From the NCBI GenBank assembly GCA_947561585.1, contig CANNZV010002355.1, positions 37,974 to 101,973 of the forward strand: a stretch of DNA of 64,000 nucleotides, read 5' to 3'. The DNA comes from Caprella mutica (lineage: Eukaryota; Arthropoda; Malacostraca; Amphipoda; Caprellidae). The notes under the pieces are model-generated. The model searched no databases and was not told where the DNA came from. It saw nothing but the letters and a program-made list of their open reading frames with translations. Of this stretch, positions 23,642 through 34,595 are shown one piece after another. Numbering within the stretch: the first letter of the stretch is position 1; every line of letters begins with the position of its first letter. The translations under genes were made by a program, and so were the position numbers.

Positions 23642-26600
23642 AGGCAGTAGTCATTTCTCATTATTAGGTAGTAGTCATTTCTCATTAATAGGCAGTAGTC
23701 ATTTCTCATTAATAGGCAGTAGTCATTTCTTATTAGTAGGCAGTAGTCATTACTCATTAATAGGCAGTAGTCATTACTCATTAATAGGCAGTAGTCATTT
23801 CTCATTAATAGGCAGTAGTCATTTCTCATTAATAGGCAGTAGTCATTTCTTTTTAGTAGGCAGTAGTCATTTCTCATTAATAGGCAGTAGTCATTTCTCA
23901 TTAATAGGCACTAGTCATTTCTCATTAATAGGCAGTAGTCATTTCTCATTAATAGGCAGTAGTCATTTCTCATTATTAGGTAGTAGTCATTTCTCATTAA
24001 TAGGCAGTAGTCATTACTCATCAGTAGGCAGTAGTAATTTCTCATTAATAGGCAGTAGTCATTTCTCATTAATAGGCAGTAGTAATTTCTCATTAATAGG
24101 CAGTAGCCATTCCTCATTAATAGGCAGTAGCCATTTCTCATTAATAGGCAGTAGTCATTTCTCATTAATAGGCAGTAGTCATTTCTCATTAATAGGCAGT
24201 AGTCATTACTCATCAGTAGGCAGTAGTCATTTCTCATTATTAGGTAGTAGTCATTTCTCATTAATAGGCAGTAGTCATTTCTCATTAATAGGCAGTATTC
24301 ATTACTCATCAGTAGGCAGTAGTCATTTCTCATCAGTAGGCAGTTGTCATTTCTCATTAATAGGCAGTAGTCATTTATTATTAATAGGCAGTAGACATTT
24401 CTCATTAATAGGCAGTAGTCATTTCTCATTAATAGGCAGTAGTCATTTCTTATTAATAGGCAGCAGTCATTTCTCATTAATAGGCAGTAGTCATTTCTCA
24501 TTAATAGGCAGTAGTCATTTCTCATTATTAGGTAGTAGTCATTTCTCATTAATAGGCAGTAGTCATTTCTCATTAATAGGCAGTAGTCATTTCTCATTAT
24601 TAGGTAGAAGTCATTTCTCATTAATAGGCAGTAGTCATTTCTCATTAATAGGCAGTAGTCATTACTTATCAGTAGGCAGTAGTCATTTCTCATTATTAGG
24701 CAGTAGTCATTTCTCATTAATATGCAGTAGTCATTTCTCATTAATAGGCAGTAGTCATTTTTTATTAATAGGCAGTAGTCATTTCTTATTAGTAGGCAGT
24801 AGTCATTTCTCATTAATAGGCAGTAGTCATTTCTCATCAGTAGGCAGTAGTCATTTCTCATTATTAGGTAGTAGTCATTTCTCATTAATACGCAGTAGTC
24901 ATTTCTCATTAATAGGCAGTAGTCATTACTCATCAGTAGGCAGTAGTCATTTCTCATTATTAGGTAGTAGTCATTTCTCATTAATAGGCAGTAGTCATTT
25001 CTCATTAATAGGCAGTAGTCATTACTCATCAGTAGGCAGTAGTCATTTCTCATCAGTAGGCAGTTGTCATTTCTCATTAATAGGCAGTAGACATTTCTCA
25101 TTAATAGGCAGTAGTCATTTCTCATTAATAGGCAGTAGTCATTTCTTATTAATAGGCAGCAGTCATTTCTCATTAATAGGCGGTAGTCATTTCTAATTAA
25201 TAGGCAGTAGTCATTTCTCATTAATAGGCAGTAGTCATTTCTCATTAATAGGCAGTAGTCATTTCTCATTATTAGGTAGTAGTCATTTCTCATTAATAGG
25301 CAGTAGTCATTACTCATCAGTAGGCAGTAGTCATTTCTCATTATTAGGTAGTAGTCATTTCTCATTAATAGGCAGTAGTCATTTCTCATTAATAGGCAGT
25401 AGTCATTACTTATCTGTAGGCAGTAGTCATTTCTCATTAATAGGTAGTAGTCATTTCTCATTAATAGGCAGTTGTCATTTCTCATTAATAGGCAGTAGTC
25501 ATTTCTCATTAATAGGCAGTAGTCATTTCTCATTAATAGGCAGTAGTCATTTCTTTTTAGTAGGCAGTAGTCATTTCTCATTAATAGGCAGTAGTCATTT
25601 CTCATTAATAGGCATTAGTCATTTCTCATTAATAGGCAGTAGTCATTTCTCATTAATAGGCAGTAGTCATTTCTCATTATTAGGTAGTAGTCATTTCTCA
25701 TTAATAGGCAGTAGTCATTACTCATCAGTAGGCAGTAGTAATTTTTCATTAATAGGCAGTAGTCATTTCTCATTAATAGGCAGTAGTAATTTCTCATTAA
25801 TAGGCAGTAGCCATTCCTCATTAATAGGCAGTAGCCATTTCTCATTAATAGGCAGTAGTCATTTCTCATTAATAGGCAGTAGTCATTTCTCATTAATAGG
25901 CAGTAGTCATTACTCATCAGTAGGCAGTAGTCATTTCTCATTATTAGGTAGTAGTCATTTCTCATTAATAGGCAGTAGTCATTTCTCATTAATAGGCAGT
26001 ATTCATTACTCATCAGTAGGCAGTAGTCATTTCTCATCAGTAGGCAGTTGTCATTTCTCATTAATAGGCAGTAGTCATTTCTTATTAATAGGCAGTAGAC
26101 ATTTCTCATTAATAGGCAGTAGTCATTTCTCATTAATAGGCAGTAGTCATTTCTTATTAATAGGCAGCAGTCATTTCTCATTAATAGGCAGTAGTCATTT
26201 CTCATTAATAGGCAGTAGTCATTTCTCATTATTAGGTAGTAGTCATTTCTCATTAATAGGCAGTAGTCATTACTCATCAGTAGGCAGTAGTCATTTCTCA
26301 TTATTAGGTAGTAGTCATTTCTCATTAATAGGCAGTAGTCATTTCTCATTAATAGGCAGTAGTCATTACTCATCAGTAGGCAGTAGTCATTTCTCATTAT
26401 TAGGCAGTAGTCATTTCTCATTAATATGCAGTAGTCATTTCTCATTAATAGGCAGTAGTCATTTTTTATTAATAGGCAGTAGTCATTTCTTATTAGTAGG
26501 CAGTAGTCATTTCTCATTAATAGGCAGTAGTCATTTCTCATTAATAGGCAGTAGTCATTTCTCATTAATAGGCAGTAGTCATTTCTCATTAATAGGCAGT

Positions 26601-26680
26601 AGTCATTTCTCATTAATAGGCAGTAGTCATTTATCATTAATAGGCAGTAGTCATTTCTTATTAGTAGGCAGTAGCCTACT

Positions 26681-27733
26681 AACCAGTCACTGCCTGATGT
26701 GACATCTTTGATATAATTTTAAACATGTAATTATTAAGCCAGTAAATGTAATTTGACAATGTATATGAATATGTTTATGATTGAAAGAGAAAGAACTTTT
26801 CCGTACGTTCGCACTTAGTTTATTTTGATGTTAGATTGAAATTGAAAATGAATAGAACACAATTTTGTTGAAATACTAATTTTATACTCCATTGTTTTAT
26901 TTTTCGTGATTTTGTAGAATAATGTCCATGTAAAACCACCAATATTTGTTGTTGCTAATGTGCCAAGTAAATGGTTACAATCTGCCACATCTTCTTAAAT
27001 TATGACAAATTAATACCATACTTCAGAGTAATATTCTCAGCTAACTACACTTTTTGTTCATTAATTGCACACATTCATAAAATTAATGAAGATACTTTAT
27101 GTAGTTAATTAAATATTGAACATTTTTCCTTTTATTTTTTCCTCATACTAAAATAAAAAAATATATTGTAGTACAAGGTTGATGTAGTACAAGGTTGATG
27201 TAGTACAAGGTTGATGTAGTACAAGGTTGATGTAGTACAAGGTTGATGTAGTACAAGGTTTATGAAGTACAAGGTTGATGTTGTACAAGGTTGATGTAGT
27301 ACAAGGTTGATGTAGTACAAGGTTGATGTTGTACAAGGTTGATGTAGTATAAGGTTGATGTAGTACAAGGTTGATGTAGTACAAGGTTGATGTAGTACAA
27401 GGTTGATGTAGTACAAGGTTGATGTAGTACAAGGTTGATGTAGTACAAGGTTGATGTAGTACAAGGTTTATGAAGTACAAGGTTGATGTTGTACAAGGTT
27501 GATGTAGTACAAGGTTGATGTAGTACAAGGTTGATGTAGTACAAGGTTGATGTAGTACAAGGTTGATGTTGTACAAGGTTGATGTAGTATAAGGTTGATG
27601 TAGTACAAGGTTGATGTAGTACAAGGCTGATGTAGTACAAGGCTGATGTAGTACAAGGTTGATGTAGTATAAGGTTGATGTAGTACAAGGTTGATGTAGT
27701 ACAAGGTTGATGTAGTACAAGGTTGATGTTGTA
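26681..27733 (-). repeat. Arm 2 of the ~1.1-kb inverted repeat
   Basis: Starts AACCAGTCACTGCCTGATG, the last codons of the exon at 2714-2883, here on the plus strand with its stop codon and downstream sequence. It ends in a 16-bp minisatellite. The copied exon piece has no acceptor, so it is a gene-end fragment, not an exon. Confidence 0.9.
27167..27733. repeat. 16-bp minisatellite, about 35 copies
   Basis: The unit is CAAGGTTGATGTAGTA, the reverse complement of the 1646-2262 array. The array has a slightly different copy number and internal duplications. Confidence 0.95.
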
Positions 27734-27863
27734 ATAACTATTCATTCTAAATAAATCAAATGTTATTTCAATACTAAGTTAAAATAATCAATCAATTAGT
27801 GGTAACTGTGTAAAGAATAATAAATTAAATAAGTTAATGGAATTAGCTTCAAATATATATCAA

Positions 27864-28500
27864 CTAGTGTACTTACCCGTTAAGAATAACGTGTTCTTAA
27901 TTGCATCACTATCAATATTTGTATAATCTAACTTTCAACCTTTTGGCCCGTGCCTTCAGAATTAAATGAAGTTAATAATTGAAAAAGGACGATAATATTA
28001 TAATTATTAGTAATTGCATGAAGTGAAGAGCGAATGACACGAGGAAGGAAGTTATTATCCTTTCATTTTTCAGAGCTTTCGAATAAATCAATATTCATTA
28101 TCAATATCCTAATTTTGACGTTTTTTTGTTAAATAGTTTTTTAAATTTTATATAGTCCAAAAAGTAAATTACAGAATAGCTTTAAATTAGGATATTGATA
28201 ATGAATATTGATTTATTCGAAAGCTCTGGAAAAATAAAAGGATGCTAACTTTTTTCACAGAGTCATTTGCTCTTCATTTCATAAATTTACTAGATTTCCA
28301 AGAAGGAAGCCAATAACTGATATTATAATTATATCATAGACATAGTTAATAGTCACAGAGAGACTCTATTACAGATGTTGCAAATAGTTCTTTATAAACT
28401 TTCACTGTAAATTCAGTTATAGTGATAATCATATTTCTGAATATTATTCAAAGCGTGACAGACCACAGACAGACAGACAGACTGACAAATAAAGATAAGG
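27864..28500 (-). mobile_element. Probable Helitron, 3' end clear, 5' end uncertain
   Basis: On the minus strand the sequence ends with a stem (AACG/CGTT around 27878-27891) and then GTACACTAG before T, like the elements at 8617 and 48815. The 5' end is unresolved. A GTCTGTCTGTCTGTCTG stretch near 28468-28484 resembles Helitron 5' regions of other arthropods. A later palindromic insertion (28020-28290) may lie inside. Confidence 0.45.
28020..28290. repeat. Imperfect palindrome with ~95-bp arms
   Basis: AGAGCTTTCGAATAAATC at about 28070 and GATTTATTCGAAAGCTCT at about 28210 mark the two arms. Similarity extends to GAAGAGCGAATGAC and GTCATTTGCTCTTC at the outer ends. About 70 bp lie between the arms. 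Confidence 0.75.
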
Positions 28501-28759
28501 AAACTATTTATGGGGGTGATAATACGTATATGTAGTGTTTCTTAATTCAAATTACATTAAATACCAAGTTAAAACAATCATTCAATCAGTGGTAACAATG
28601 AAAATAATATAAAATTGAACTAAATATAATTCTCATTATTATGTAGTCAATCATATAATAAATTAAATTGAATAAAATAAAATTTTAATTATCTCAATAG
28701 ATATGAATTACTTTCAGCTATAACAATAATACGTATATGGTTCTAAGAATTGTCCCCGG

Positions 28760-29560
28760 TGTAACTTTTTCCATTTTGGCATTAGTTTTCGAAAAAAATT
28801 TAGTTTCTCAATTTAACTTTTTTTACAATTTTCAAAAGACGAGAAGTGTATGAGTGTATATGCTAGAATAAAAAAGAAGACAGTTTTAGATTTCTTGGAA
28901 GATTTCAAACAAATGTAAAGAGGGTTTTTTCCAAATTTCAATCTGGTTTTTCTTTTATAAGCGTTTTTGATGACTATGTGAAATTTTCGAAAAAAAACTA
29001 AAATTTTCGAATTTGAACTGCAATAAAAAGATAACGAGGAAGAAATTTGAAATGGCTCATTTACTTTTGTTATGAATACTCCAAGGATTCTAAAACTGTC
29101 TTTGGTTTTCCTGTAGCTTGAAAACTCATTGTTTTCTCGTGTTTTTAGTTGGAAAATACAATCTAAATTATTTTTTACAAATTTCAGAAGATGATAAGCG
29201 TATGAGTGTATATGCTAGAAACGAAGACAGTTTTAGAATCCTTGGAACATTCCTTACAAACGCAATGAGGGCTTTTTGAAATTTCTTCCTCGTTCTCTTT
29301 TTATCGCAGTTCAAATTCGAATTTTTATTTTAAATTTTAGTTAGTCATCAAAAAATGCTAATAATAAAAAAACAGAAAGGAAATTTGAAAAACCTCTCAT
29401 TCAGTTTATTTACAATGCTCCAAGAATCCCAAAACTGTCTTCGTTTTTATTCTAGCATATACACTCGTACACTTCTAGTCTTTTGAAATTTGTTATAAAA
29501 ATTAAATTAAAATCTATATTTTTTTCGAAAACTAATGCCAAAGTCGTAAAAGTTACTTGA
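28760..29560. repeat. Nested inverted repeats
   Basis: The motif GAGTGTATATGCTAGAA appears forward near 28850 and 29205, and inverted (TTCTAGCATATACACTC) near 29450. GACAGTTTTAGA appears forward and TCTAAAACTGTC inverted near 29092. Blocks of 60-160 bp alternate in orientation, giving a palindrome made of palindromes. A 62-codon frame at 29452-29640 is incidental. Confidence 0.7.
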
Positions 29561-29689
29561 ATAAAATGTTTTTTTATCGAAGTTACATATACAATACAAA
29601 TTTCAAAACGATTGGTCCAAAAATATAAAAGCTTTTTCAATTGTGGGTTGACCCCCTCATCATGTTTTATAGAACCAAAAGGAATAAGG

Positions 29690-30545
29690 TATATATTTTA
29701 TTGTTATAACACTTTCATTGTGTTACCAGCACATTGACTGTAATTCTGTATCTCAATTGATGCCCAAATATATTATAGTATTGAGAAGATAAAATGTCCT
29801 GCGTTGTTATTATCCTGTCTACAGCGCCAGAATCAAACAAGAGACTTTCATAATCTTCTCTATGTCGTTATTCTAAATTTCCTTGTTTTGGGTTCTTTAG
29901 CATTTATGAATGTGGTGTCGTTATTGCTGTTTCTAGTCTAACTGCAGGATAATAACAACGCATGTCATCCTCTTAATAACATCCTGTATTGAACATCTTT
30001 TACATCAATAATAAATTTTCTAAATAACTAGACACACGAATAAGTTTTCAAGAGGTTCTTTAAGCTCGACATTGAAGGATTTTAAGTTTCAAGTTTTTGA
30101 ATAGAAAGATTTCCATTGATCATCAGAAACATGGAATTCTGATGTTTAAATAACAACTTAAGTTATATAAATCAACCTCAACGTTAAGTTTAATTAACTT
30201 CTTGATATGTAAATGGTGATCACATTGAGTATAAATATTTTCAAAACCAGAATAAGTATAAGCAAAACAAATCTATATAGTTATTACTACTATAAATAGA
30301 TATGAATGATGAAATTTTAAATCATAAGAAGTAAATATAAATTGAATGTGCTAATTATGACAGTGTCTAAGAATATTCATTGCTGTTAGGTACAATATTC
30401 AATATATTTTGAATATATTCTAAACTAAAAATAATTATCCAACAATCTTAAAATCATGAAGCAGGAGATTATAAGTTGCAGGAATTGAAAAATTCGTCTT
30501 TTTGTCTTTCCTTCCAAAACTTGAAACACAAAGTCAATATTAAAT
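29690..30545. repeat. Partial third copy of the segmental-duplication tail
   Basis: 29690-29995 matches 37230-37520, 42090-42370 and 55900-56080 (family-B element region). 29996-30545 matches 45940-46440 and 62010-62520 (ACAAGAATAAGTTTT, CCTCAACGTTAAGTTTAA, TATGACAGTGTC words). So an older unit ends just left of the first 255-aa gene. Confidence 0.75.
29777..29995. mobile_element. Short TIR element, family B, copy 1 (diverged)
   Basis: CCTGCGTTGTTATTATCCTG at the left and CAGGATAATAACAACGCATG at the right are inverted. The outer parts (AACATCCTGTA) are more diverged than in the copies at 37308 and 42154. Confidence 0.65.
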
Positions 30546-30971
30546 GTTAATGATATATAAGAGAGATAATTTCGGTTTCATGGAATCTGGTTAGACGAAT
30601 GCAACATAATATATTATATTCTAATCTAGTGTTTCTTCTTTCATCAGCGTTGTCATTTTGGTAATTTATTAAATGTTTTCTTAATCCTAATATAACTCAA
30701 ATCACGACTAATATTTGGAAATGATATCTAGCCAAATATTTTTGAGACATAAATTATCTTTTAAACACAATAGTTTCATAAATAATATTTCTATTTATGA
30801 AAAAATAGAACCTAAATCACATAGTTTTGATTCAAAATTAGCAGACAAATATAAGGTATGTTAAACCATATAATTTAAAGTAGGATAAATTTTTAAATAT
30901 ATGGGATTTGTATATTGTAGTCTGCAACCCATAAAAAATAAAAAAACCTTTCCAGGTTTAAAAAAAATGAA

Positions 30972-31095
30972 AAATTTGGTAACGAAACGTCCTAGTAACG
31001 AATAGTCCGTTAACGAAACGTCCGGGTACGAAACGTCCAGTAACGAAACGTCCGGGTACGAAACGTCCAGTAACGAAACGTCCGATCACCGATAA
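30972..31095. repeat. ACGAAACGTCC tandem motif, probable Foldback-type end
   Basis: About six copies of TAACGAAACGTCCGGG-like units. The right edge as reverse complement reads GGTGATCGGACGTTTCG, close to the GGTGACCGGTCCACTCG end of the element at 33150. The opposite end was not found. Confidence 0.45.
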
Positions 31096-31157
31096 ATATG
31101 TTATGTAGAATCAACCAGAGAGTTTTAAAAATTGAAATGTAGTACTTTACTTTGAAT

Positions 31158-31163
31158 TTTATT
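31158..31163 (-). promoter_or_regulatory. Poly(A) signal AATAAA
   Basis: On the minus strand, about 43 bases after the stop codon of the 255-aa gene. Confidence 0.6.
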
Positions 31164-31205
31164 ATTACTGATTGATTTTGAAACAAAGATACGTGATCTT
31201 ATGTT

Positions 31206-31973
31206 TTAAAATATCTCCAAGAAACACACGAACATGTTGGAAGGAACTGATCTTTCTTCTATTGAAACAACTTTTCCGTATATCGGTTGAGACCCTGTAA
31301 CTTCAATAACCTGTGACTCCACAGTTAATTGAGGTATTTCACCGAGTAAGAGATTGTTGGTTAAGCGATCTGAAACTGATGTAAAGTTTCCAACTCGGAC
31401 TTCGGCGTCAATGAATCTTTCGTTTATTTTTCTGGCAGATGGTTGAGCGACGATGAAGACAGAAGTTACCTTTTGCACTGAAGTGAATTCAATCAACAAG
31501 AATGGAGCTACCGTATCATCTGAAGGACTTCCATGGTAACACCAATTTAGTTTGAAAGCATGGACACCTGCTAGTAAGTTAGTAGCCACTCTTGTTGTGT
31601 ATTCTTCACTTCCAGTTATTTGCTGAACTTTATGTGGGAACAAACTTTCTTTTGTTCTTTTAGTGTAGCAAGGTACGAGAGTTCCAACCACTGTATCTGT
31701 TGCCTTTGCACTTACGTACATATCTGACAATACGTACTCCGTATCAGATGATAAGCAGACGACAGTACACCAATCCAATTTATTACACTCCTTCATTGGA
31801 TATATCTTTGTTGACGACATGGGTCTTGGTCTGAACTCAAAGGTACCCCTACCTGATATTCTCTCGCTTAATGAAACCATGGATTTAATAAGCAAGAAAC
31901 TGGTGATCGAGCCCGAAGAGACAAGAAAATTCATGAAGATGATGAACAACCTCATTTTGCTCAGCAGATTCAT
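31206..31973 (-). CDS. Putative secreted protein, PAN-like cysteine cluster plus F5/8-C-like tail (paralogue 1)
   Basis: A 255-residue open frame without introns. Residues 8-31 are strongly hydrophobic (signal peptide or anchor). A tight cysteine cluster (Cys63, 69, 73 in ECNKLDWCTVVC) followed by Y-V-L-S-D resembles PAN/apple-type modules of arthropod secreted proteins. Residues 130-255 resemble a galactose-binding F5/8 type C fold: APFLLIEF strand, the F-I-D-A-E-V-R-V-G-N motif at 187-196, and a final cysteine strand V-C-F-L-E-I. Asn196 is in an N-F-T glycosylation motif. A splice acceptor (CCATTCTACAG) lies 15 bases before the ATG at 31988, so at least one 5'-untranslated exon is expected. 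AATAAA follows the stop. The domain labels come from motif reading only; ligand and role are unknown. The paralogue at 50152-50919 is about 78% identical. Confidence 0.8.
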   Translation of the reverse strand: MNLLSKMRLFIIFMNFLVSSGSITSFLLIKSMVSLSERISGRGTFEFRPRPMSSTKIYPMKECNKLDWCTVVCLSSDTEYVLSDMYVSAKATDTVVGTLVPCYTKRTKESLFPHKVQQITGSEEYTTRVATNLLAGVHAFKLNWCYHGSPSDDTVAPFLLIEFTSVQKVTSVFIVAQPSARKINERFIDAEVRVGNFTSVSDRLTNNLLLGEIPQLTVESQVIEVTGSQPIYGKVVSIEERSVPSNMFVCFLEIF

Positions 31974-31986
31974 AGTTGAAAGGATT

Positions 31987-31996
31987 TTCTGTAGAA
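31987..31996 (-). other. Splice acceptor upstream of paralogue 1
   Basis: TTTCCATTCTACAG with a pyrimidine tract, conserved before paralogue 2 at 50934. The conservation of both the AG and the distance to the ATG supports a real intron in the 5' UTR. Confidence 0.6.
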
Positions 31997-32129
31997 TGGA
32001 AAGAACATTACAAATTAAAACTGTTAGTGTAAAAAGTTCTCTTGTTGATAAAATCTCAAAAATTAATTTGTTGCACCATAAAAGAGAAAGTTGAATTAAT
32101 CCTTAATAATCCTTAATTATTGTTCAATG

Positions 32130-32330
32130 CAGGGGTCCGAAATAACTATTTTTCTTGGTTTGTATTATCGTAGGGTTCTAATATCATTCATCGGAGGTTA
32201 CGATTAAAGAGCGCAGTTATTATATTAGTCTTTCTCCAATCATTCTGTTAGTCATTTTATATAATTTAATTGATAATAATATATAAAGATATTTTAATTA
32301 ATGGGAGCGTATAACGAAGAAATCGAAAGA
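32130..32330. repeat. Fragment shared with 54290-54420 and 37970-38080
   Basis: Shared words include TTTCTTGGTTT, CATTCATCGGAGGTTA and CCGAAATAACTA. It marks the upstream intron region of the duplicated gene unit. Confidence 0.6.
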
Positions 32331-32376
32331 GGCACATTATCATATATTTTCTCTTAGTTTTCTTTGATGTTTTCCA

Positions 32377-33150
32377 GATTCTAGGTCAATTCGCCGAAAA
32401 CATATTCGCCGCACGACACATTCGCCGAAAAATATGATTATTGTAAAAGATAAAAAAATTGATTTCATAATATATCCAGATGAAATAACATATGGATGAA
32501 CTTACATATAAATCTATTAATTATTTTACAATTTTCTTCATAATTATTGGTTGAACTTTACGGAATTTACGTTATTTTAATTAACTCATATAATGTAATT
32601 GCTGCATTATTTCTGTCAGTTTATTAATTATATGTAATCCTATTTTCTGTGTACAATTATCAGTTACACAAGAAAATGAATTTTCACAGATTTATTTCTA
32701 GGTTTTAAGAATAATTGACATTATAGAGAAATATATTTGAGTACAAAAAGGAAGTTAAAATCAATTTTGTTCAGCAACTCCTTTTAAAAAATGAAAAGTA
32801 AATGTTAGAATAAATAGATTAAACATCTCTAATCTTAAATTTTCGAGATTGAATATCTCGAAAACCTAGAAATAAATCTGTTATGTTAACTTCCTTTCTG
32901 TAATCAAATACATTTCTACATATTGTCAATATTTTATAAAAAGGAATAATTATATATTTAAGTTCATCTATATGTAATTTCATCTGAACATATGAGATAA
33001 ATTTGTTTACTTTTTTAAATAATCATATTTTTCGGCGAAAGTGTCATTCGGCGAATATGTCGTGGAGCGAATGTGTTTTCGGTGAATGTGCTTTCGGCGA
33101 ATTTGATTTCGATTTCGGCGAATGTGTTTTCGGCGAGTGGACCGGTCACC
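32377..33150. mobile_element. Foldback-like element, TTCGCCGAA type
   Basis: Left end GATTCTAGGTCAATTCGCCG. Right end as reverse complement GGTGACCGGTCCACTCGCCG. The arms contain tandem CGCCGAAAACATATT units, then continue as a long imperfect inverted repeat (GATGAAATAACATATGG against its complement near 32975) to near the centre, so almost the whole 774 bp folds back. Flanking GTTTTCC on both sides (32369-32375, 33151-33157) may be a decayed 9-bp target duplication. No transposase. Confidence 0.75.
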
Positions 33151-33157
33151 GTTTTCC

Positions 33158-33945
33158 TAAAGAAAACTTCATCTTCATTTGTCGTAACCGGGAGGACTCA
33201 TCTTTATTTAGTGTTTCAAACCGGTTTTTTATTTACGGTCTAATGTAGCTGAATTGTCATATGATATTGATTTTAATATTTAATTCCAAAAAAACATTTG
33301 TTCATGACATATTTCAATAAAATAAATATAATAAAAAAATTATCAATTGTTTTTAAAATTTTATATCAATTTCATTGGTCCTGGTCCAATTTTTGGAATT
33401 ATTATTATTATTTTTGGAATTTCCTTTTCATATCAAATATTTTGATATTTACACACAATTAAATCGAATTGAAGTTAATGTGAATTTGTTGAAACCTGTT
33501 CACTGTTCTTTGTTCAATATAGAAAAGTTTCATAAATTATTATTGCAAAATATATTCTTATAATCTCATTTAATCCCAACAACTGTTCAATATTTCTTAG
33601 TTCAATGTAACGAAAATCTTTAAATTTGATACATTTTATTAACTAAATATTAGTGTGATAACTTTGTCAGACGATGTACACTATACATTTTATCCACATG
33701 ACATGATTTAAGTTAATGCGACTTATTAATATACTTCAAAGATTTTCATTATACCGAAACATGAGATTAGCATCCAAACGTGATTTAATGGGCTTGCTAA
33801 TGTATACCTTATAAAGTATATCAATCGAATTAAAAAATTATAAACATATTGTTAGAAAATATAAAACATTATTCAAATATAATATTGTCACTACCCTAGT
33901 AATAACAAAGTAACACTTCTATAGTGTGTCTTCTCTCCAAAATTT
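33158..33945. other. AT-rich spacer
   Basis: No gene, splice pair or repeat family recognised. Confidence 0.55.
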
Positions 33946-34050
33946 TTTTCTGGGCTCCATTGTTTTTGGGCCCACCTGTCGTGGGGCCCACTTGTTCTGG
34001 GCCCAATTGTCTTTGGCCCAATTGTCGGAGCCCAATTGTCGGTGTACCAT
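33946..34050. repeat. GGCCCAATTGTC tandem motif
   Basis: About seven diverged units of GGGCCCAATTGTCT. The right edge as reverse complement reads GGTACACCGACAATTGGGC, compatible with a Foldback-type terminus. No inverted partner found. Confidence 0.5.
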
Positions 34051-34147
34051 ATTATTTGTAACGTTACAATGTCTTTTTAAAAAAATCATCTATTATTTTC
34101 CTATCTATTATTTGTATTATCTATCTCCTGTTCTATGTCACAGATGA

Positions 34148-34222
34148 TTTACCATGCGATGAATTTACCATGCGATGAAGTTACCATGCGATGAATTTGC
34201 CGCGATGAATTTACACTGATCC
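34148..34222. repeat. TTACCATGCGATGAA tandem motif
   Basis: About four 15-16-bp units. The right edge as reverse complement reads CAGTGTAAATTCATCGCG, again with GT.AATTC near the end. Confidence 0.55.
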
Positions 34223-34279
34223 GTCGATTAGCCATATTTTAACAAAATGAAGTATTTTTATCGATGAATTAATGTCCAG

Positions 34280-34392
34280 GGATAATACATCTATTGGACG
34301 AAATGTCTACTGGATGAAATGTCTATTGGAAGAAAATACTGTCCGTTGGACGAAATGTCCGTGGTCGAATTATCCGTGGATGAAATGACCGT
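34280..34392. repeat. TTGGACGAAATGTCC tandem motif
   Basis: About seven 15-bp units. The right edge as reverse complement reads GGTGTCCACGGTCATTTC, fitting the CGGT-type terminus of other Foldback-like ends. Confidence 0.55.
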
Positions 34393-34595
34393 GGACACCT
34401 TACTGAGGGACTCAAATTATAACTGCGTTTTGTATTTTCAAATTTCACAATTTTGATGCAGTTTGCTGCATTTTATTCTATAAGATTTTGCCTTCACAGA
34501 TTTAATATGAATTTGAAATTTAAAAACATTTCAAGTCAAAAATAAAATTAAAAAGTTGTTATTTTTTTGTAAATTTTGTAATAATAATAATCAAA

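Larger units (their letters stand above)
14685..26675. repeat. 24-bp satellite, main block (about 500 units)
   Basis: Same unit as 12541-14062. Variant units (CATCAGTAGG, CATTATTAGG, TTATTAGTAGG, and CATTAATAAATAGGTAG insertions) act as markers and reveal higher-order copies. The right end stops 5 bp before the inverted-repeat arm at 26681. Very long two-strand open frames (up to 919 codons) are period artefacts. Confidence 0.97.

Noticed and set aside
12420..26637. Very long open frames on both strands (up to 919 codons) with 8-residue peptide repeats
   Set aside because: The 24-bp unit is a multiple of 3 and lacks stops in several frames, so open frames appear on both strands at once. They have no upstream signals and follow the satellite edges exactly.
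12541..26675. CRISPR array
   Set aside because: There are no unique spacers between repeats, the unit is continuous at 24 bp, and the genome is eukaryotic.
31819..32094. Plus-strand frames of 91 and 82 codons opposite the 255-aa genes (also 50300-51058)
   Set aside because: Antisense shadows of the coding strand; they lack conservation independent of the minus-strand protein.
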